Notes under the pieces: generated by a model
The model's input: the letters and a program-made list of their open reading frames with translations, nothing else
Told to the model about the DNA's origin: nothing
The model's database searches: none
Made by a program: the position numbers and the translations under genes
Origin: Modicisalibacter luteus DSM 23508
Lineage (GTDB): Bacteria; Pseudomonadota; Gammaproteobacteria; Pseudomonadales; Halomonadaceae
Direction of reading: 5' to 3'
NCBI RefSeq assembly: GCF_000378505.1
Contig: NZ_KB899998.1
Coordinates: 1 to 64,000, forward strand
DNA length: 64,000 nucleotides
Part shown: piece by piece, positions 1 to 9,857 of the stretch
How positions within the stretch are numbered: position 1 is the stretch's first letter
Layout: every line of letters starts with the position of its first letter

Positions 1-132
1 AGGGGCCTTGAGAGGCCCGGGTAGTGGTCGCCACGACATACGGATACGCGAGTCGTATCGCCAGTCAGCTTGATCACGTTGTAAAGTGCACCGTTTCCGG
101 GTGCTGCGCCACGCGCAGCATGCCACAGTTAC
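1..132. other. Probable 23S-5S ribosomal spacer
   Basis: This stretch lies directly upstream of the 5S rRNA and has no convincing open reading frame. It contains a small hairpin (GATACG and CGTATC arms near 51-60). I infer that it is the internal spacer between a 23S gene outside the window and the 5S gene. I did not recognise a 23S 3' end or a tRNA in it. Confidence 0.5.
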
Positions 133-249
133 GCCTGACGACCATAGCGAGCGGGTCCCACCTGACCCCATGCCGAACTCAGCAGTGAAACCGCTCAGCG
201 CCGATGGTAGTGTGGGGCCTCCCCATGCGAGAGTAGGTCATCGTCAGGC
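133..249 (+). rRNA. rrf: 5S ribosomal RNA
   Basis: This is the 5S rRNA of the large ribosomal subunit. The closing helix is visible: GCCTGACG at 133 pairs with CGTCAGGC at 242-249. The conserved internal block CCCATGCCGAACTCAG and the GAGAGTAGGTCATCG tail are both present, and the length is about 117 bases. It is the last gene of an rRNA operon whose 16S and 23S genes lie outside the window. A strong intrinsic terminator follows within 15 bases. Confidence 0.95.
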
Positions 250-259
250 ATCTTTTCGA

Positions 260-288
260 AAACCCCAGCCAGCCGGCTGGGGTTTTTT
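260..288 (+). terminator. Intrinsic terminator of the rRNA operon
   Basis: The stem AACCCCAGCC pairs with GGCTGGGGTT around an AGCC loop, and a run of six T follows. It sits 11 bases after the 5S rRNA, so it ends the rRNA operon transcript. Confidence 0.9.
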
Positions 289-344
289 CGTTGGGGCGGG
301 AAAAACAGACACGTACAGGCGCTGCAACAGTCCAGCGTGATAAA

Positions 345-372
345 GCCAAGCCGTGCTCAGCACGGCTTGGCC
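345..372 (-). terminator. Hairpin terminator 3' of ybiT
   Basis: GCCAAGCCGTGC and GCACGGCTTGGC form a 12-bp stem with a very short loop, 25 bases past the stop of the minus-strand ybiT gene. The T tract on that strand is weak (CTTTAT), so it may also act for leftover rRNA operon transcription. Confidence 0.65.
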
Positions 373-397
373 ATTGATGAAGATCTGCGAATCGACG

Positions 398-1987
<1,590 letters not shown>

Positions 1988-2147
1988 TGCGGGCTCCAAT
2001 GCATCGACTGATGCCTGGCGGCGTCAGCGATGAGTGTGAACGGGTGGGAAAAGGGCGCGATTGTAGCGGGTCCGGCGAGGAAATGGCAGACAGTGCGCAG
2101 GTTTCATGCGGCTTGCCGCCGAGCATGAGAACCCTACTGCTGGCACG

Positions 2148-2185
2148 AAAAGAGCCGGGCCCTTGGGCCCGGCTCTTTATTTTAT
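2148..2185. terminator. Bidirectional intrinsic terminator
   Basis: A 14-bp perfect stem (AAAGAGCCGGGCCC with GGGCCCGGCTCTTT) has a two-base loop. T-rich tracts lie on both sides. It lies 3' of the Tim44-like gene on the minus strand and also separates that gene from ybiT. Confidence 0.85.
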
Positions 2186-2212
2186 TGTATTGCTACGACG
2201 TTTGAAATGAGC

Positions 2213-3037
2213 TCAGGAAGCCGTGTTCTGCTCGATACCTTGAACGTACCACGGCGCACCATCACGCAGATCACGCACCAAGTGCCAAGTCTCGTTGAAC
2301 TCATTCTGCTCGCCATTTTCATCTATGAGGCCGTGGAATAGCACCGTGGCTTCAGCCTGGCGGCCGACCTCACGAACATCGCCTAGTTCTGCGAACACGC
2401 GCAGGACTTCGGTGCGGTTATTCGCTGGCTGGTTGGCGCGTTCTTCGCGCAGCAGATTGTAAAGCTCAGGCGTCACGTATTCCTGAATACTGCTGAGGTC
2501 ATTGTTGTCCCAGGCGCGCTGCAGGGTCATGAAGTGCTCCTTGGCCCCGCCCAAGAAACGCTCCTTATCGAACCAGGCAGGAGACGCTGCGGCACCGCCG
2601 CCGAGGCTGCTTGCCGTGAAGGCCTGTGTCGAGTTGTCGGTACGGGTCTGCGGTTGGTGGTCGTGAGCCTGGGGACCACCGGCCGGTGCAGGCTGGCGAC
2701 GCTTGCGGAACAGACGGAAGGCCAGCCAGATGGCGCCTGCAATTAGCAGCATATCCACTAGGCGCAGCTCATCGAAGGCGCCGCCGAAGAACAGCGAAGC
2801 CAGTAGACCGCCGGCTAGAAGGCCTGCGAAGGGCCCGGCAAAGCGTGACAGACCTTTGGATGGCTGGCGAGAAGGCGTTGCAGTGGCCGTGCGGTTAGGC
2901 GCAGCGTCTGTGCTGTTCGCTGAGCGCGAGTAGGTGCCGAAGCTCTTGCCGCCGCCCATTCGCTTGGCCTCGGCGTGGTCGACAGCGAGGCCGAAGCCGA
3001 GCAGACCGACCAATAGCATGACAAACAGGTTTCGCAT
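2213..3037 (-). CDS. Tim44-like domain membrane-associated protein
   Basis: The 274-residue protein has an N-terminal signal or anchor (residues 1-24, ending AEA), a low-complexity Ser/Thr/Ala/Pro segment, two hydrophobic segments at about 68-88 and 93-108, a basic stretch (RLFRKRR), and a C-terminal Tim44-like domain at about 150-270. The family is named after the mitochondrial import motor subunit. Bacterial members are found at the inner membrane but their function is unsettled. The bacterial lipoprotein-like form usually has this layout of signal, TM and Tim44 domain. The gene stands alone between ybiT and yaaA and has its own terminator. Assignment to the family is by the overall architecture and the LVRDLRDGAPWYVQGIEQ end. 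Confidence 0.75.
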   Translation of the reverse strand: MRNLFVMLLVGLLGFGLAVDHAEAKRMGGGKSFGTYSRSANSTDAAPNRTATATPSRQPSKGLSRFAGPFAGLLAGGLLASLFFGGAFDELRLVDMLLIAGAIWLAFRLFRKRRQPAPAGGPQAHDHQPQTRTDNSTQAFTASSLGGGAAASPAWFDKERFLGGAKEHFMTLQRAWDNNDLSSIQEYVTPELYNLLREERANQPANNRTEVLRVFAELGDVREVGRQAEATVLFHGLIDENGEQNEFNETWHLVRDLRDGAPWYVQGIEQNTAS

Positions 3038-3063
3038 GTGGTGTTGTCTCCCGAAGGGTAATG

Positions 3064-3093
3064 AAAAGGCTGGGAGCAGTTTAACCCCCAGCC
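3064..3093 (-). terminator. Terminator of yaaA
   Basis: Read on the minus strand, GGCTGGG pairs with CCCAGCC around a loop of about 11 bases and TTTTC follows. It lies 37 bases beyond the yaaA stop. Confidence 0.7.
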
Positions 3094-3129
3094 TTCGTCC
3101 CTGTCCCTATTCCTGCACGATAAGACATC

Positions 3130-3912
3130 TCAAGCGGGACTTTGTTCCTCGCGGGTAAATATCCAGGTATCACCCTGGGAGAGCGTGGGGTTGAAACGAT
3201 AGCCGTCGACATCGAAGTCCTTGAGACCTTCCGGGGCATCGACCCGCTGTTGAATCATCCATGCACTCATCAGGCCGCGAGCCTTCTTGGCATAGAAGCT
3301 GATGATCTTGTATTGGCCGTTCTTGGCATCCTTGAAGACCGGAGTAATGACCCGAGCCGACAGGCGTTTGGCGTCGATGGCCTTGTAATACTCGTTCGAG
3401 GCGAGGTTGACCAGAACGGGCGTGCCGCTTTTGGCGATGGCAGTGTCCAGGTCCTGGGTAAGCTGCGCTTTCCAGAAAGCGTAAAGATCCTTGCCGGCAT
3501 TATTGGGCAGACGAGTCCCCATCTCCAGCCGGTAGGGCTGGATCAGATCGAGTGGGCGCAGCAGGCCATACAGGCCGGAAAGGATACGCAGGTGGTCCTG
3601 GGCGAAGGCATTGTCCTGTTCACTGAAGGAGGCGGCATTCAGCCCTACATAAACATCACCCTGAAAAGCCTGAATGGCCTGTTTGGCGTTCTCGAGGTCG
3701 AAAGGCGGGGCCCATTCGGCAAAACGTGCGGCATTGAGGCCGGCCAGCTTATCGCTGATGCCCATCAGTTCGGCAATCCGCTGCGGTGAGTAATCGCGCA
3801 GGATGTCTATGAGCGCCTGGCTCTGTTCCAGGTAGTCGGGCTGGGTGTGGGTTCGAGTGGTCGGAGGCGTTTCGAAATCCAGCGTCTTGGCCGGGGAGAT
3901 CACGCTCAGCAT
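3130..3912 (-). CDS. yaaA: Peroxide stress protein YaaA (DUF328)
   Basis: YaaA limits intracellular free iron during hydrogen peroxide stress in E. coli and belongs to a DNA-binding fold family (formerly DUF328). The family start [13 protein letters not shown] is present, followed by the conserved GDVYxGL block (residues about 80-86), [15 protein letters not shown] (about 101-115), and [13 protein letters not shown] (about 165-177). The length of 260 residues matches the usual 255-260. The gene is monocistronic here, flanked by a terminator and the Tas-like aldo/keto reductase gene. No OxyR site could be defined by eye. Confidence 0.93.
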   Translation of the reverse strand: MLSVISPAKTLDFETPPTTRTHTQPDYLEQSQALIDILRDYSPQRIAELMGISDKLAGLNAARFAEWAPPFDLENAKQAIQAFQGDVYVGLNAASFSEQDNAFAQDHLRILSGLYGLLRPLDLIQPYRLEMGTRLPNNAGKDLYAFWKAQLTQDLDTAIAKSGTPVLVNLASNEYYKAIDAKRLSARVITPVFKDAKNGQYKIISFYAKKARGLMSAWMIQQRVDAPEGLKDFDVDGYRFNPTLSQGDTWIFTREEQSPA

Positions 3913-4006
3913 GTAAGAGGGCTCCTGCGTCTTGTGTCATGGCAGGCAAGAGTATACCAAGCGGCGTAGCGAGGGCCGATGCAGCCCCCGCTATCACGCT
4001 CATAGT

Positions 4007-5038
4007 TCAAGGACTGGGATTGGAAAGTCGGCGATGCACCGCGTCGATTTCCTCGAGTACGGTCTGGTCGAGCGACAAGTTCTCGCTGGCCAGGTTACTT
4101 TCCAATTGCTCCATGGTGGTGGCGCCAATGATATTGCTGGTCAGGAACGGGCGCGAGTTGACGAACGCCAACGCCATCTGCGCTGGATCAAGCTCGTGCC
4201 GGCGCGCGATATCGACATAGGCGCGGGTGGCTTCATTGGCCACGTCCGAGGTATAGCGCTTGAAGCGTTCGTACAGGGTTAGACGACCCTTGGGTGGCTG
4301 AGCGCCATCGAGATACTTGCCAGACAGTACCCCAAAGGCCAAGGGGGAATAGGCGAGCAGGCCAACTTGCTCGCGATGAGCGATTTCAGCCAGGCCGACC
4401 TCGAAGCTGCGATTAAGCAGGTTATAGGGGTTCTGTACGCTGGCGACGCGCGGCACGCCGATCGTGTCGGCGAGGTGCAGGCTGTGCATGACGCCCCAGG
4501 GTGTCTCGTTGGACAAACCGATGGCGCGTACCTTGCCGGCGTCGACCAGCTCTTTGAGAGCCGATAATGTCTCGGTCAGGGGCGTGGCAGCCTCTTCCGG
4601 GTCAGGCTCATAACCAAGCTTGCCGAAGAAGTTGGTGCTGCGGTCCGGCCAGTGCAATTGATAAAGGTCGATGTAATCGGTCTGCAGACGCTCGAGACTG
4701 GCATCGATCGCCTGATGGAGATGTTCGCGGGTCAGACGCGGTCCGCCGCGGATATGTTCCATACCCGGTCCGGCCGCCTTGGTGGCAATCACTAGGTCGT
4801 CACGCTTGCCACGTGCCTTGAGCCAAGTGCCGATATAGGCCTCGGTACGCCCTTGAGTCTCGCCCTTGGGCGGGACCGGATACATCTCGGCGGTGTCGAT
4901 AAAATTGATGCCGAAATCGACGGCGCGATCGAGCTGCTCGTGAGCCTCGGCTTCGGTGTTTTGTTCACCGTATGTCATGGTCCCCAGGCAGAGTCGAGTG
5001 ACATCGATCCCCGTCCGGCCAAGTGGTCGTTTCTGCAT
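4007..5038 (-). CDS. tas: Tas-like NADP(H)-dependent aldo/keto reductase
   Basis: This is a 343-residue aldo/keto reductase that folds as a TIM barrel and reduces carbonyls with NADPH. It closely resembles E. coli Tas: LGTMTYGEQNTEAEAHEQLDRA near the start, the catalytic-site motif IDTAEMYPVPPKGETQGRTE with the conserved Asp and Tyr, then LQTDYIDLYQLHWPDR and SVQNPYNLLNRSFE. The physiological substrate of Tas is not settled. The frame is open 75 codons further upstream, but that extension is low-quality sequence. The ATG at 5038 gives the family length and has GGAG 8 bases before it. It is divergent from the Sel1 gene. Confidence 0.88.
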   Translation of the reverse strand: MQKRPLGRTGIDVTRLCLGTMTYGEQNTEAEAHEQLDRAVDFGINFIDTAEMYPVPPKGETQGRTEAYIGTWLKARGKRDDLVIATKAAGPGMEHIRGGPRLTREHLHQAIDASLERLQTDYIDLYQLHWPDRSTNFFGKLGYEPDPEEAATPLTETLSALKELVDAGKVRAIGLSNETPWGVMHSLHLADTIGVPRVASVQNPYNLLNRSFEVGLAEIAHREQVGLLAYSPLAFGVLSGKYLDGAQPPKGRLTLYERFKRYTSDVANEATRAYVDIARRHELDPAQMALAFVNSRPFLTSNIIGATTMEQLESNLASENLSLDQTVLEEIDAVHRRLSNPSP

Positions 5039-5261
5039 CCTGCAGGCTCCAACTATGTTAGGGAAACAGGCATGGTAGCGGGGGCTGGAGAAAGCGGCAA
5101 ACGAGGGTTGAGTCGGGCTTGCGGGGGGCGTATGCTTGCCCACCGTTGATCCGGCAGAGTCCGGATAATTGGCAGTAAGGAGATGGAACGTGGAATGGCT
5201 CTGGATAGGGGCTATATTCGACGTTGTCACCCTAGGCAAACTGGATTGAAGGTTCTTAGCC

Positions 5262-5765
5262 ATGCCGCAGGCATCTTCCCTGTTTACCCGGCTTGAGTAT
5301 CGACTGGCTGAGCAGTTGTTCCAGACTCGCTGGCTGCCGCGCTCGCCGCGTACTCAGCGTCTGACCATGCATCTCTTTCATCGCTGTGCCGAAGCCGGGC
5401 ACACAGCGGCGCTTTCGGTGTATGGCAACATGCTGTTCCATCGTGGGATTACGCCGCAGGATAAGGCGCGTGGTGCCCGCTATGTATTGCAGGCGGCTCA
5501 GAGTGGTGATGCTGAGGCCCAATACCAGGCTGCGCTGATCTATGAGCATGGCTGCGCTCAGTATCCGCGACGCCACGATCATGCCGTGACTTGGTACGCG
5601 CGTGCCGGAGAGGCTGGCCATCGTCTAGCAGCCAAACGCCTGGCCCAGGCCTACCAGCTGGGCGAGCTCGACCTGATTGTCGATACGCACCGTGCCGCGC
5701 ACTGGCAGGCACTCGCCGAGCAGCCGAACTATAACACCGAGGTACGCGATCCACAGATGCACTGA
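5262..5765 (+). CDS. Sel1-like (TPR-type) repeat protein
   Basis: The 167-residue protein is made of helix pairs of the Sel1/TPR type. Examples are LFHRCAEAGHTAALSVYGNMLF, YVLQAAQSGDAEAQYQAALIYEHG and WYARAGEAGHRLAAKRLAQAYQLG, each with the typical A-x-x-G-x-x-x-A pattern. Sel1 proteins are protein-protein interaction scaffolds. No signal peptide is evident, so it is probably cytoplasmic. The ATG at 5262 has GAAGG 9 bases upstream. Upstream of it, a strong AAGGAG precedes a very short reading frame (5190-5249) in the same frame but separated by a stop codon. A terminator follows the gene. The partner is unknown. Confidence 0.8.
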   Translation: MPQASSLFTRLEYRLAEQLFQTRWLPRSPRTQRLTMHLFHRCAEAGHTAALSVYGNMLFHRGITPQDKARGARYVLQAAQSGDAEAQYQAALIYEHGCAQYPRRHDHAVTWYARAGEAGHRLAAKRLAQAYQLGELDLIVDTHRAAHWQALAEQPNYNTEVRDPQMH

Positions 5766-5809
5766 GCGCCGTGTCAGGCCCTGTGGCTGCGTTTAATCCG
5801 ACGCCAGGC

Positions 5810-5837
5810 AAATCCGGGCATTAGCCCGGATTTCATG
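5810..5837 (+). terminator. Terminator after the Sel1 gene
   Basis: AAATCCGGG pairs with CCCGGATTT around a six-base loop (CATTAG), followed by a short T-rich stretch. It separates the Sel1 gene from the downstream exonuclease gene. Confidence 0.65.
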
Positions 5838-5895
5838 TTTTCATAAGCAGGGTCTACAGCCGAATCGTCTAGCCCGAACCAGATAGGAATGTGAT

Positions 5896-6396
5896 GTGAC
5901 GCTGCCCATCCTGCTCGATATCGAAGCGTCCGGTTTTGGCCGGGGCAGCTATCCCATAGAGGTTGGCTTGGCGAGAAGCGATGGCACTACCTGCGCCTTT
6001 CTGATTCAGCCGATCGCGGAATGGACTCACTGGGACCCCAAGGCCGAATTGCTGCACGGGATCTCACGAGGGCGTTTGCAGCGCGAGGGGTACCCCATCA
6101 TCGAAGTGGCTCGCTGGCTCAACGACGAACTCAGCGAGGCCGGGATCGCCTACAGTGACAGCTGGGGCTACGACAACACATGGCTTTCATTACTGTTTCA
6201 TCATGCCGGAATGCTGCCGCGTTTTCGCCTTGAGGCCCTGCGCCGGCTGCTCAGCGACACGCAGCTTGCTCTCTGGAAGCGCACCAAGGAAGCCTTGATC
6301 GAAGAGCGTGGAATCCGTCGCCACCGGGCCGGTGAAGATGCCCGGTTGCTGCAGTTGACCTACCTGCGGACTCTCGACTCGGCAACGTGCCGCTAG
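5896..6396 (+). CDS. Single-domain DEDDh 3'-5' exonuclease-like protein
   Basis: The 166-residue protein has the four acidic motifs of the DnaQ-like RNase T fold. ExoI is LDIEASG (residues 7-13, with D and E), ExoII carries the Asp in SDSWGYDNTWL (about 95-105), and ExoIII is RHRAGEDARLL with the DEDDh His and Asp. LLHGISRGRL (about 56-65) is typical of the family. All catalytic acids seem intact, so it is likely an active 3'-5' exonuclease on RNA or DNA ends; the substrate is unknown. The start is GTG at 5896 with AGGA 7 bases upstream. The next gene is convergent. Confidence 0.72.
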   Translation: MTLPILLDIEASGFGRGSYPIEVGLARSDGTTCAFLIQPIAEWTHWDPKAELLHGISRGRLQREGYPIIEVARWLNDELSEAGIAYSDSWGYDNTWLSLLFHHAGMLPRFRLEALRRLLSDTQLALWKRTKEALIEERGIRRHRAGEDARLLQLTYLRTLDSATCR

Positions 6397-6410
6397 CCTC
6401 ATCCGGTCGG

Positions 6411-7382
6411 CTATCCCTCGCCGCTTACCGATAGTAAAACCTTGCCGATACTGGCATTGCTTTCCAGATAAGCCATGGCGTGTTCGGCGTCCTGAATTGG
6501 CCATTCGCGATCAATCAACGGACTAAGTTCGCCGCGTGCCAGACGTGGCCAGACATGGGCAAACAGTGCATCAAGTATGGCCCCCTTGGCCTGTGGCGTC
6601 TTGCTGCGCAGTGTCGAGCCTATCAGGCGTTGACGTTTCATCAACATGCGACCCATATCCAGCTCGGCGGTGCGCCCGCCCATCAGGCCGATCAGGACCA
6701 GGCGCCCGTCCATGTTGAGGACCTGTTGATTGTCAGCCAGGTAGCTGGCTCCGACCGGGTCGAGGATCATGTCGGCGCCGCCCCAGTCCTTCACAGCCTG
6801 AACGAAGCTTCCTTGATGCCGGTTCCAGCCGGCATCGGCACCCAGGGATAGGCACTTCTCCAACTTGTCGTCGCTTCCCACGGTCACGAAGCAGGGATGC
6901 CCGAAGGCACGACAGAGCTGGATGGCTGTCGTTCCCACACCACTTGCCCCGGCATGCAGCAACACGCGCTCTCCCTGCCGCAGCGCCCCCTCCATGAATA
7001 GATTGAGCCAGGCCGTGGCGAACACCTCGGGTAGCGCCGCTGCCTCGCGCAGCCCATAACCTTGGGGCAGCGATAGCACCTGAGCCTGGTGCACGACGAC
7101 GTCTTCGGCGTAACCGCCACCGGCGAGCAGCGCGCAAACCTGCTGGCCGACATCGAACCCATCGACCCTTGCCCCTTTTTCGACGATCGTGCCGCTGACC
7201 TCCAGTCCGAGAATCTCAGAAGCGCCGGGAGGCGGGGGATACTGCCCCGCACGTTGCATCAGGTCGGCCCGGTTCATTCCGGCCCAGGCGACCTTGATGC
7301 GCACCTCATCGGGGCCAGGAGCAGGCAGAGGCGGGTGTTCCGTCCAATGGAGCGATTGTTCGTCGAACGTGATGGCGTACAT
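6411..7382 (-). CDS. NAD(P)H quinone oxidoreductase (PIG3/zeta-crystallin type)
   Basis: This is a 323-residue zinc-free medium-chain dehydrogenase that transfers electrons from NADPH to quinones. It has the GroES-like N-terminal domain (AGMNRADLMQRAGQYPPPPGAS and LGLEVSGTI) and the Rossmann domain with AGASGVGTTAIQLCRAFG (about 140-157). GLMGG and the LIGSTLRSK segment are typical of PIG3-like enzymes. The open frame continues upstream into the neighbouring gene, but the ATG at 7382 has AAGGAG with 5-base spacing. It lies 26 bases after the LOG gene on the same strand, so the two are probably co-transcribed. Confidence 0.88.
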   Translation of the reverse strand: MYAITFDEQSLHWTEHPPLPAPGPDEVRIKVAWAGMNRADLMQRAGQYPPPPGASEILGLEVSGTIVEKGARVDGFDVGQQVCALLAGGGYAEDVVVHQAQVLSLPQGYGLREAAALPEVFATAWLNLFMEGALRQGERVLLHAGASGVGTTAIQLCRAFGHPCFVTVGSDDKLEKCLSLGADAGWNRHQGSFVQAVKDWGGADMILDPVGASYLADNQQVLNMDGRLVLIGLMGGRTAELDMGRMLMKRQRLIGSTLRSKTPQAKGAILDALFAHVWPRLARGELSPLIDREWPIQDAEHAMAYLESNASIGKVLLSVSGEG

Positions 7383-7408
7383 GGCATCTCCTTGTGCCGT
7401 GAATTTCC

Positions 7409-7960
7409 TCAGGCCGGCTTGAGGTGGGCTTCGAGGCTCTCTAGCAGAGACTCGGATGTGCGGGCATGCCGGAGCTGGGCTCGCGTCCGCGCCGCGAGGA
7501 AGCCGGCGTCGACGGCATTGTCCAGAAAGCTTAGCAGGGGCTGATAGAAGCCAGCGACATCGAGCAGGCCCACCGGCTTGTCGTGCAAGCCGAGATACTG
7601 CCAAGTCCACACTTCAAATAGCTCTTCCAGCGTACCGATCCCGCCAGGCAGCGCCACAAAGGCGTCGGCATGTGCAGCCATGCTGGCCTTGCGTTCGTGC
7701 ATGTTGTCGACACGAATCAGTTCGCTCAGGCCAAGGTGGGCCATCTCTCGATCGACGAGGTGATGCGGCATGACGCCGATAACCTCGCCACCGGCCTCCA
7801 GGGCAGCATCGGCGACGGCGCCCATCAGGCCGATGCGGGCACCGCCGTAGACCAGGCCCAGGCCTCGCTCGGCAAGGCCGCGCCCCAGCGCAACGGCGGA
7901 TTCACGAAAGCGGGGATCGTTGCCTTCGCGCGATCCCAGGTAGACACAGACTCTCGGCAT
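7409..7960 (-). CDS. LOG family protein (nucleotide 5'-monophosphate phosphoribohydrolase)
   Basis: This 183-residue protein carries both signatures of the LOG (Lonely Guy) family: [10 protein letters not shown] (about 38-47) and the nucleotide-binding PGGIGTLEE (about 105-113). Such enzymes release a base from a nucleoside 5'-monophosphate, and in plants this activates cytokinins. Bacterial substrates are often AMP-like and their role is unclear. The ATG at 7960 is preceded by AAGGAG, giving a start ([10 protein letters not shown]) that matches the family. The longer open frame upstream is not needed. It sits directly upstream of the quinone oxidoreductase gene. Confidence 0.9.
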   Translation of the reverse strand: MPRVCVYLGSREGNDPRFRESAVALGRGLAERGLGLVYGGARIGLMGAVADAALEAGGEVIGVMPHHLVDREMAHLGLSELIRVDNMHERKASMAAHADAFVALPGGIGTLEELFEVWTWQYLGLHDKPVGLLDVAGFYQPLLSFLDNAVDAGFLAARTRAQLRHARTSESLLESLEAHLKPA

Positions 7961-8002
7961 GGGGTCTCTCCTTGCGAAAGGGCTGATCTTAGCATTGCCT
8001 GC

Positions 8003-8032
8003 AACGAAAACGGGCGCCGCAAAGGGCGCCCG
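8003..8032 (-). terminator. Terminator after the DUF501 gene
   Basis: ACGGGCGCC pairs with GGGCGCCCGT around a short GC/A loop. On the minus strand TTTTCGTT follows. It lies about 20 bases past the DUF501 stop and separates it from the LOG gene. Confidence 0.8.
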
Positions 8033-8051
8033 TATTATCGACCGGCACGGA

Positions 8052-8573
8052 TCAGGGCAGGCAATCGATGAGGCCGTATTCGGCATCCAGCCACTGCCCG
8101 ATGACATTATCACCGCAGAGATGGTGGGCATACTGGGTATGAAGGCAGCGTACCTGATCCCAGTTGGCGATCCCACCGATGCCTCGCTCGTGGAACAGCG
8201 AGGTATAGCCTTGGCGTTCGGCCTGATCACGATGAGCCTCGCTCATGTGATGCCAACGCTGGGCAACGTAGTCCTCATGACTGCGATGGTAGGCGGCCAG
8301 GAACTCGGGATCGTCCTGCAGGCGAGCCTCGAGTTGCTTGATCACGCCGCTGGCCTCGATGCGCGATAGCTCGACCTTGAGTAGCCCGGAAGTCAGCCAG
8401 TACAGCGTGGGGAAAGGCTTGTCGTCGACGATGGACTCCATGCGCAGCACCAGAGGTATGCCTTGGCCATCGGTGGCGGTCACTGCCTGGATGCCGCGCG
8501 GGGCTCTGCCAAGCTGTTCGGCAATGATCGCCAGTTGTGTGTCAGTGGGCGTCTGGTCGGTCTGGATCAACAT
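8052..8573 (-). CDS. DUF501 family protein
   Basis: The 173-residue protein matches the DUF501 pattern: LGRAPRGI near the N-terminus, [10 protein letters not shown] in the middle, [32 protein letters not shown] as a helical block, and [15 protein letters not shown] near the end. The function of the family is unknown; in actinobacteria it often neighbours divisome and ppx genes. The ATG at 8573 has only a weak GGAA ribosome site. The start lies 32 bases inside the preceding gene, so translation is probably coupled. The conserved Cys and His in the C-terminal block could bind a metal, but this is only an inference. Confidence 0.75.
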   Translation of the reverse strand: MLIQTDQTPTDTQLAIIAEQLGRAPRGIQAVTATDGQGIPLVLRMESIVDDKPFPTLYWLTSGLLKVELSRIEASGVIKQLEARLQDDPEFLAAYHRSHEDYVAQRWHHMSEAHRDQAERQGYTSLFHERGIGGIANWDQVRCLHTQYAHHLCGDNVIGQWLDAEYGLIDCLP

Positions 8574-8874
8574 CGTTTCCGGGGTCCCGCAGAAATTTGT
8601 TGGAGTGCGCCACACCGCGGAAAAATGCCTGATTGAGCTGAATCGGGGTGGGCACATAGCCCCACTCACGCTCGCAGTAATCATTGGCGCGCGCGATCAG
8701 GACGTCGTATAGGCGATTGAACGGGGCATCATAATCGTAAGGATCATCGCCGAACAAGCGGATATGCGGGTAGTCCGCAAAGCGCGCAATGAAATAACGT
8801 TCCAGATCGGCCTCGACGGCTCGGTGACGTTCGATATTGTCTGGCGAAATCCACAGATCGTAGCGAATGGCCAT
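8542..8874 (-). CDS. Conserved-looking hypothetical protein, 110 residues
   Basis: I do not recognise this protein. It is rich in aromatic residues (YDLWIS, YFIARF, DPYDYDAPF, EREWGYV) and charged, with no signal peptide or membrane segment. The open frame continues upstream, but the ATG at 8874 is preceded by GGAG at about 8 bases and the sequence upstream of it reads like shadow coding. Its 3' end overlaps the DUF501 gene by 32 bases in another frame, which suggests the pair is translated together. The base composition is like that of the neighbours. Confidence 0.55.
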   Translation of the reverse strand: MAIRYDLWISPDNIERHRAVEADLERYFIARFADYPHIRLFGDDPYDYDAPFNRLYDVLIARANDYCEREWGYVPTPIQLNQAFFRGVAHSNKFLRDPGNDVDPDRPDAH

Positions 8875-8930
8875 GCATCGGCTCCGGCTGGACGGCGATA
8901 TATGTTTGACAACGAGGAAGGATAAAAGGC

Positions 8931-9398
8931 TCAACGGCGTGCCAGTGGTGCCAGGCGTGCCTGGGTGAGCCGTTGTAGAACCGTCGGAGCGAGAGCGATC
9001 TCCAGGCCGCGCCGACCAGCACTCACGTGTATGCAAGCCAGGTCAGCGGCACTATCGTCGATAAAGGTCGCCAAGCGTTGTTTCTGGCCCAAGGGACTAA
9101 TGCCACCTACTACATAACCCGTGGCGCGTTCGGCCTCAGCGGTATCGGCCATGACGGCCTTTCTGCCATTTGCCGCCCGGGCCAGCGCCTTCAGGTCGAG
9201 CATACCCGAGACCGGCACGACGGCGACCGCGAGCTTTCCGTCGATCTTCGCCAGGAGTGTCTTGAAAACGGTATGTGGCGCCAGGCCGAGCAGGCGGGCG
9301 GCTTCCTCGCCATAGGCGGCGCTCGCGGGATCATGCGGATATTCGTGCAGCTCGAAGGTGACCTTGGCACGCTTGAGCGCCTGCACAGCCGGTGTCAT
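8931..9398 (-). CDS. ybaK: Cys-tRNA(Pro) deacylase YbaK
   Basis: YbaK is a freestanding editing domain that hydrolyses Cys-tRNA(Pro) made in error by prolyl-tRNA synthetase. The 155-residue protein has the family start MTPAVQALKRA, the catalytic Lys in HTVFKTLL (about residue 46), VVPVSGMLDLKALA, and the conserved GYVVGGISPLGQK (about 93-105) followed by the GRRGLEI block. It overlaps the thioesterase gene by 4 bases (ATGA), which indicates translational coupling. Its length matches that of E. coli YbaK. Confidence 0.93.
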   Translation of the reverse strand: MTPAVQALKRAKVTFELHEYPHDPASAAYGEEAARLLGLAPHTVFKTLLAKIDGKLAVAVVPVSGMLDLKALARAANGRKAVMADTAEAERATGYVVGGISPLGQKQRLATFIDDSAADLACIHVSAGRRGLEIALAPTVLQRLTQARLAPLARR

Positions 9399-9805
9399 GC
9401 GCCGGCCTCAGCCGTCTCGACGAGATGTGCTGCCAAGGCATGGCGTATCTCATCAGGCAAGGGCGCAGCACGCTTGTTCTCATGATCGTAGTGCACCAGC
9501 ACGGTATTGCCGCGCGCGCCCGGGCGGCCTTTCTGCCAGGCTTCCTGAGTCACTGTGAACGAGCTGTTGCCGAGTCGCGAGATCCAGGTACGGATCTCGA
9601 TATTTTCGCCATAGAATAGTTCCGCCAGGAACTCGACGTCGAGTCGGGCCATGATTAGCGCCCACTTGCGCGGGTCGAGGTCGGGAGTGAACAAGCGAAA
9701 CAGATCGTTGCGGGCCAGTTCGAACCAAGCCGGCAAGCGTGTGTTGTTGATGTGGCCCAAGGCGTCGGTATCGTAAAAGGCGGGCTCCAGAGTGCGGGTG
9801 AACAT
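9395..9805 (-). CDS. Acyl-CoA thioesterase (hotdog fold, YbgC-like)
   Basis: This 136-residue hotdog-fold protein probably hydrolyses short acyl-CoA thioesters. The motif YDTDALGHINN (residues about 11-21) contains the catalytic-type Asp and the GHxN signature of the 4-hydroxybenzoyl-CoA/YbgC thioesterases. A long helix (ARNDLFRLF) and MARLDVEFLAELFYGENIEI follow as expected. The stop codon overlaps the ybaK start. The true substrate cannot be read from the sequence. It is not in the usual tol-pal position of ybgC, so I give no symbol. Confidence 0.85.
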   Translation of the reverse strand: MFTRTLEPAFYDTDALGHINNTRLPAWFELARNDLFRLFTPDLDPRKWALIMARLDVEFLAELFYGENIEIRTWISRLGNSSFTVTQEAWQKGRPGARGNTVLVHYDHENKRAAPLPDEIRHALAAHLVETAEAGA

Positions 9806-9857
9806 CGCGAATCCTTGTCGAATGGCACCTCAGAATGCCGCCCGATCAAACGCTAGG

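Noticed and set aside
5039-5263. 75-residue N-terminal extension of the Tas-like reductase
   Set aside because: The extension is not like any aldo/keto reductase, overlaps the divergent promoter region, and the ATG at 5038 has a good ribosome site.
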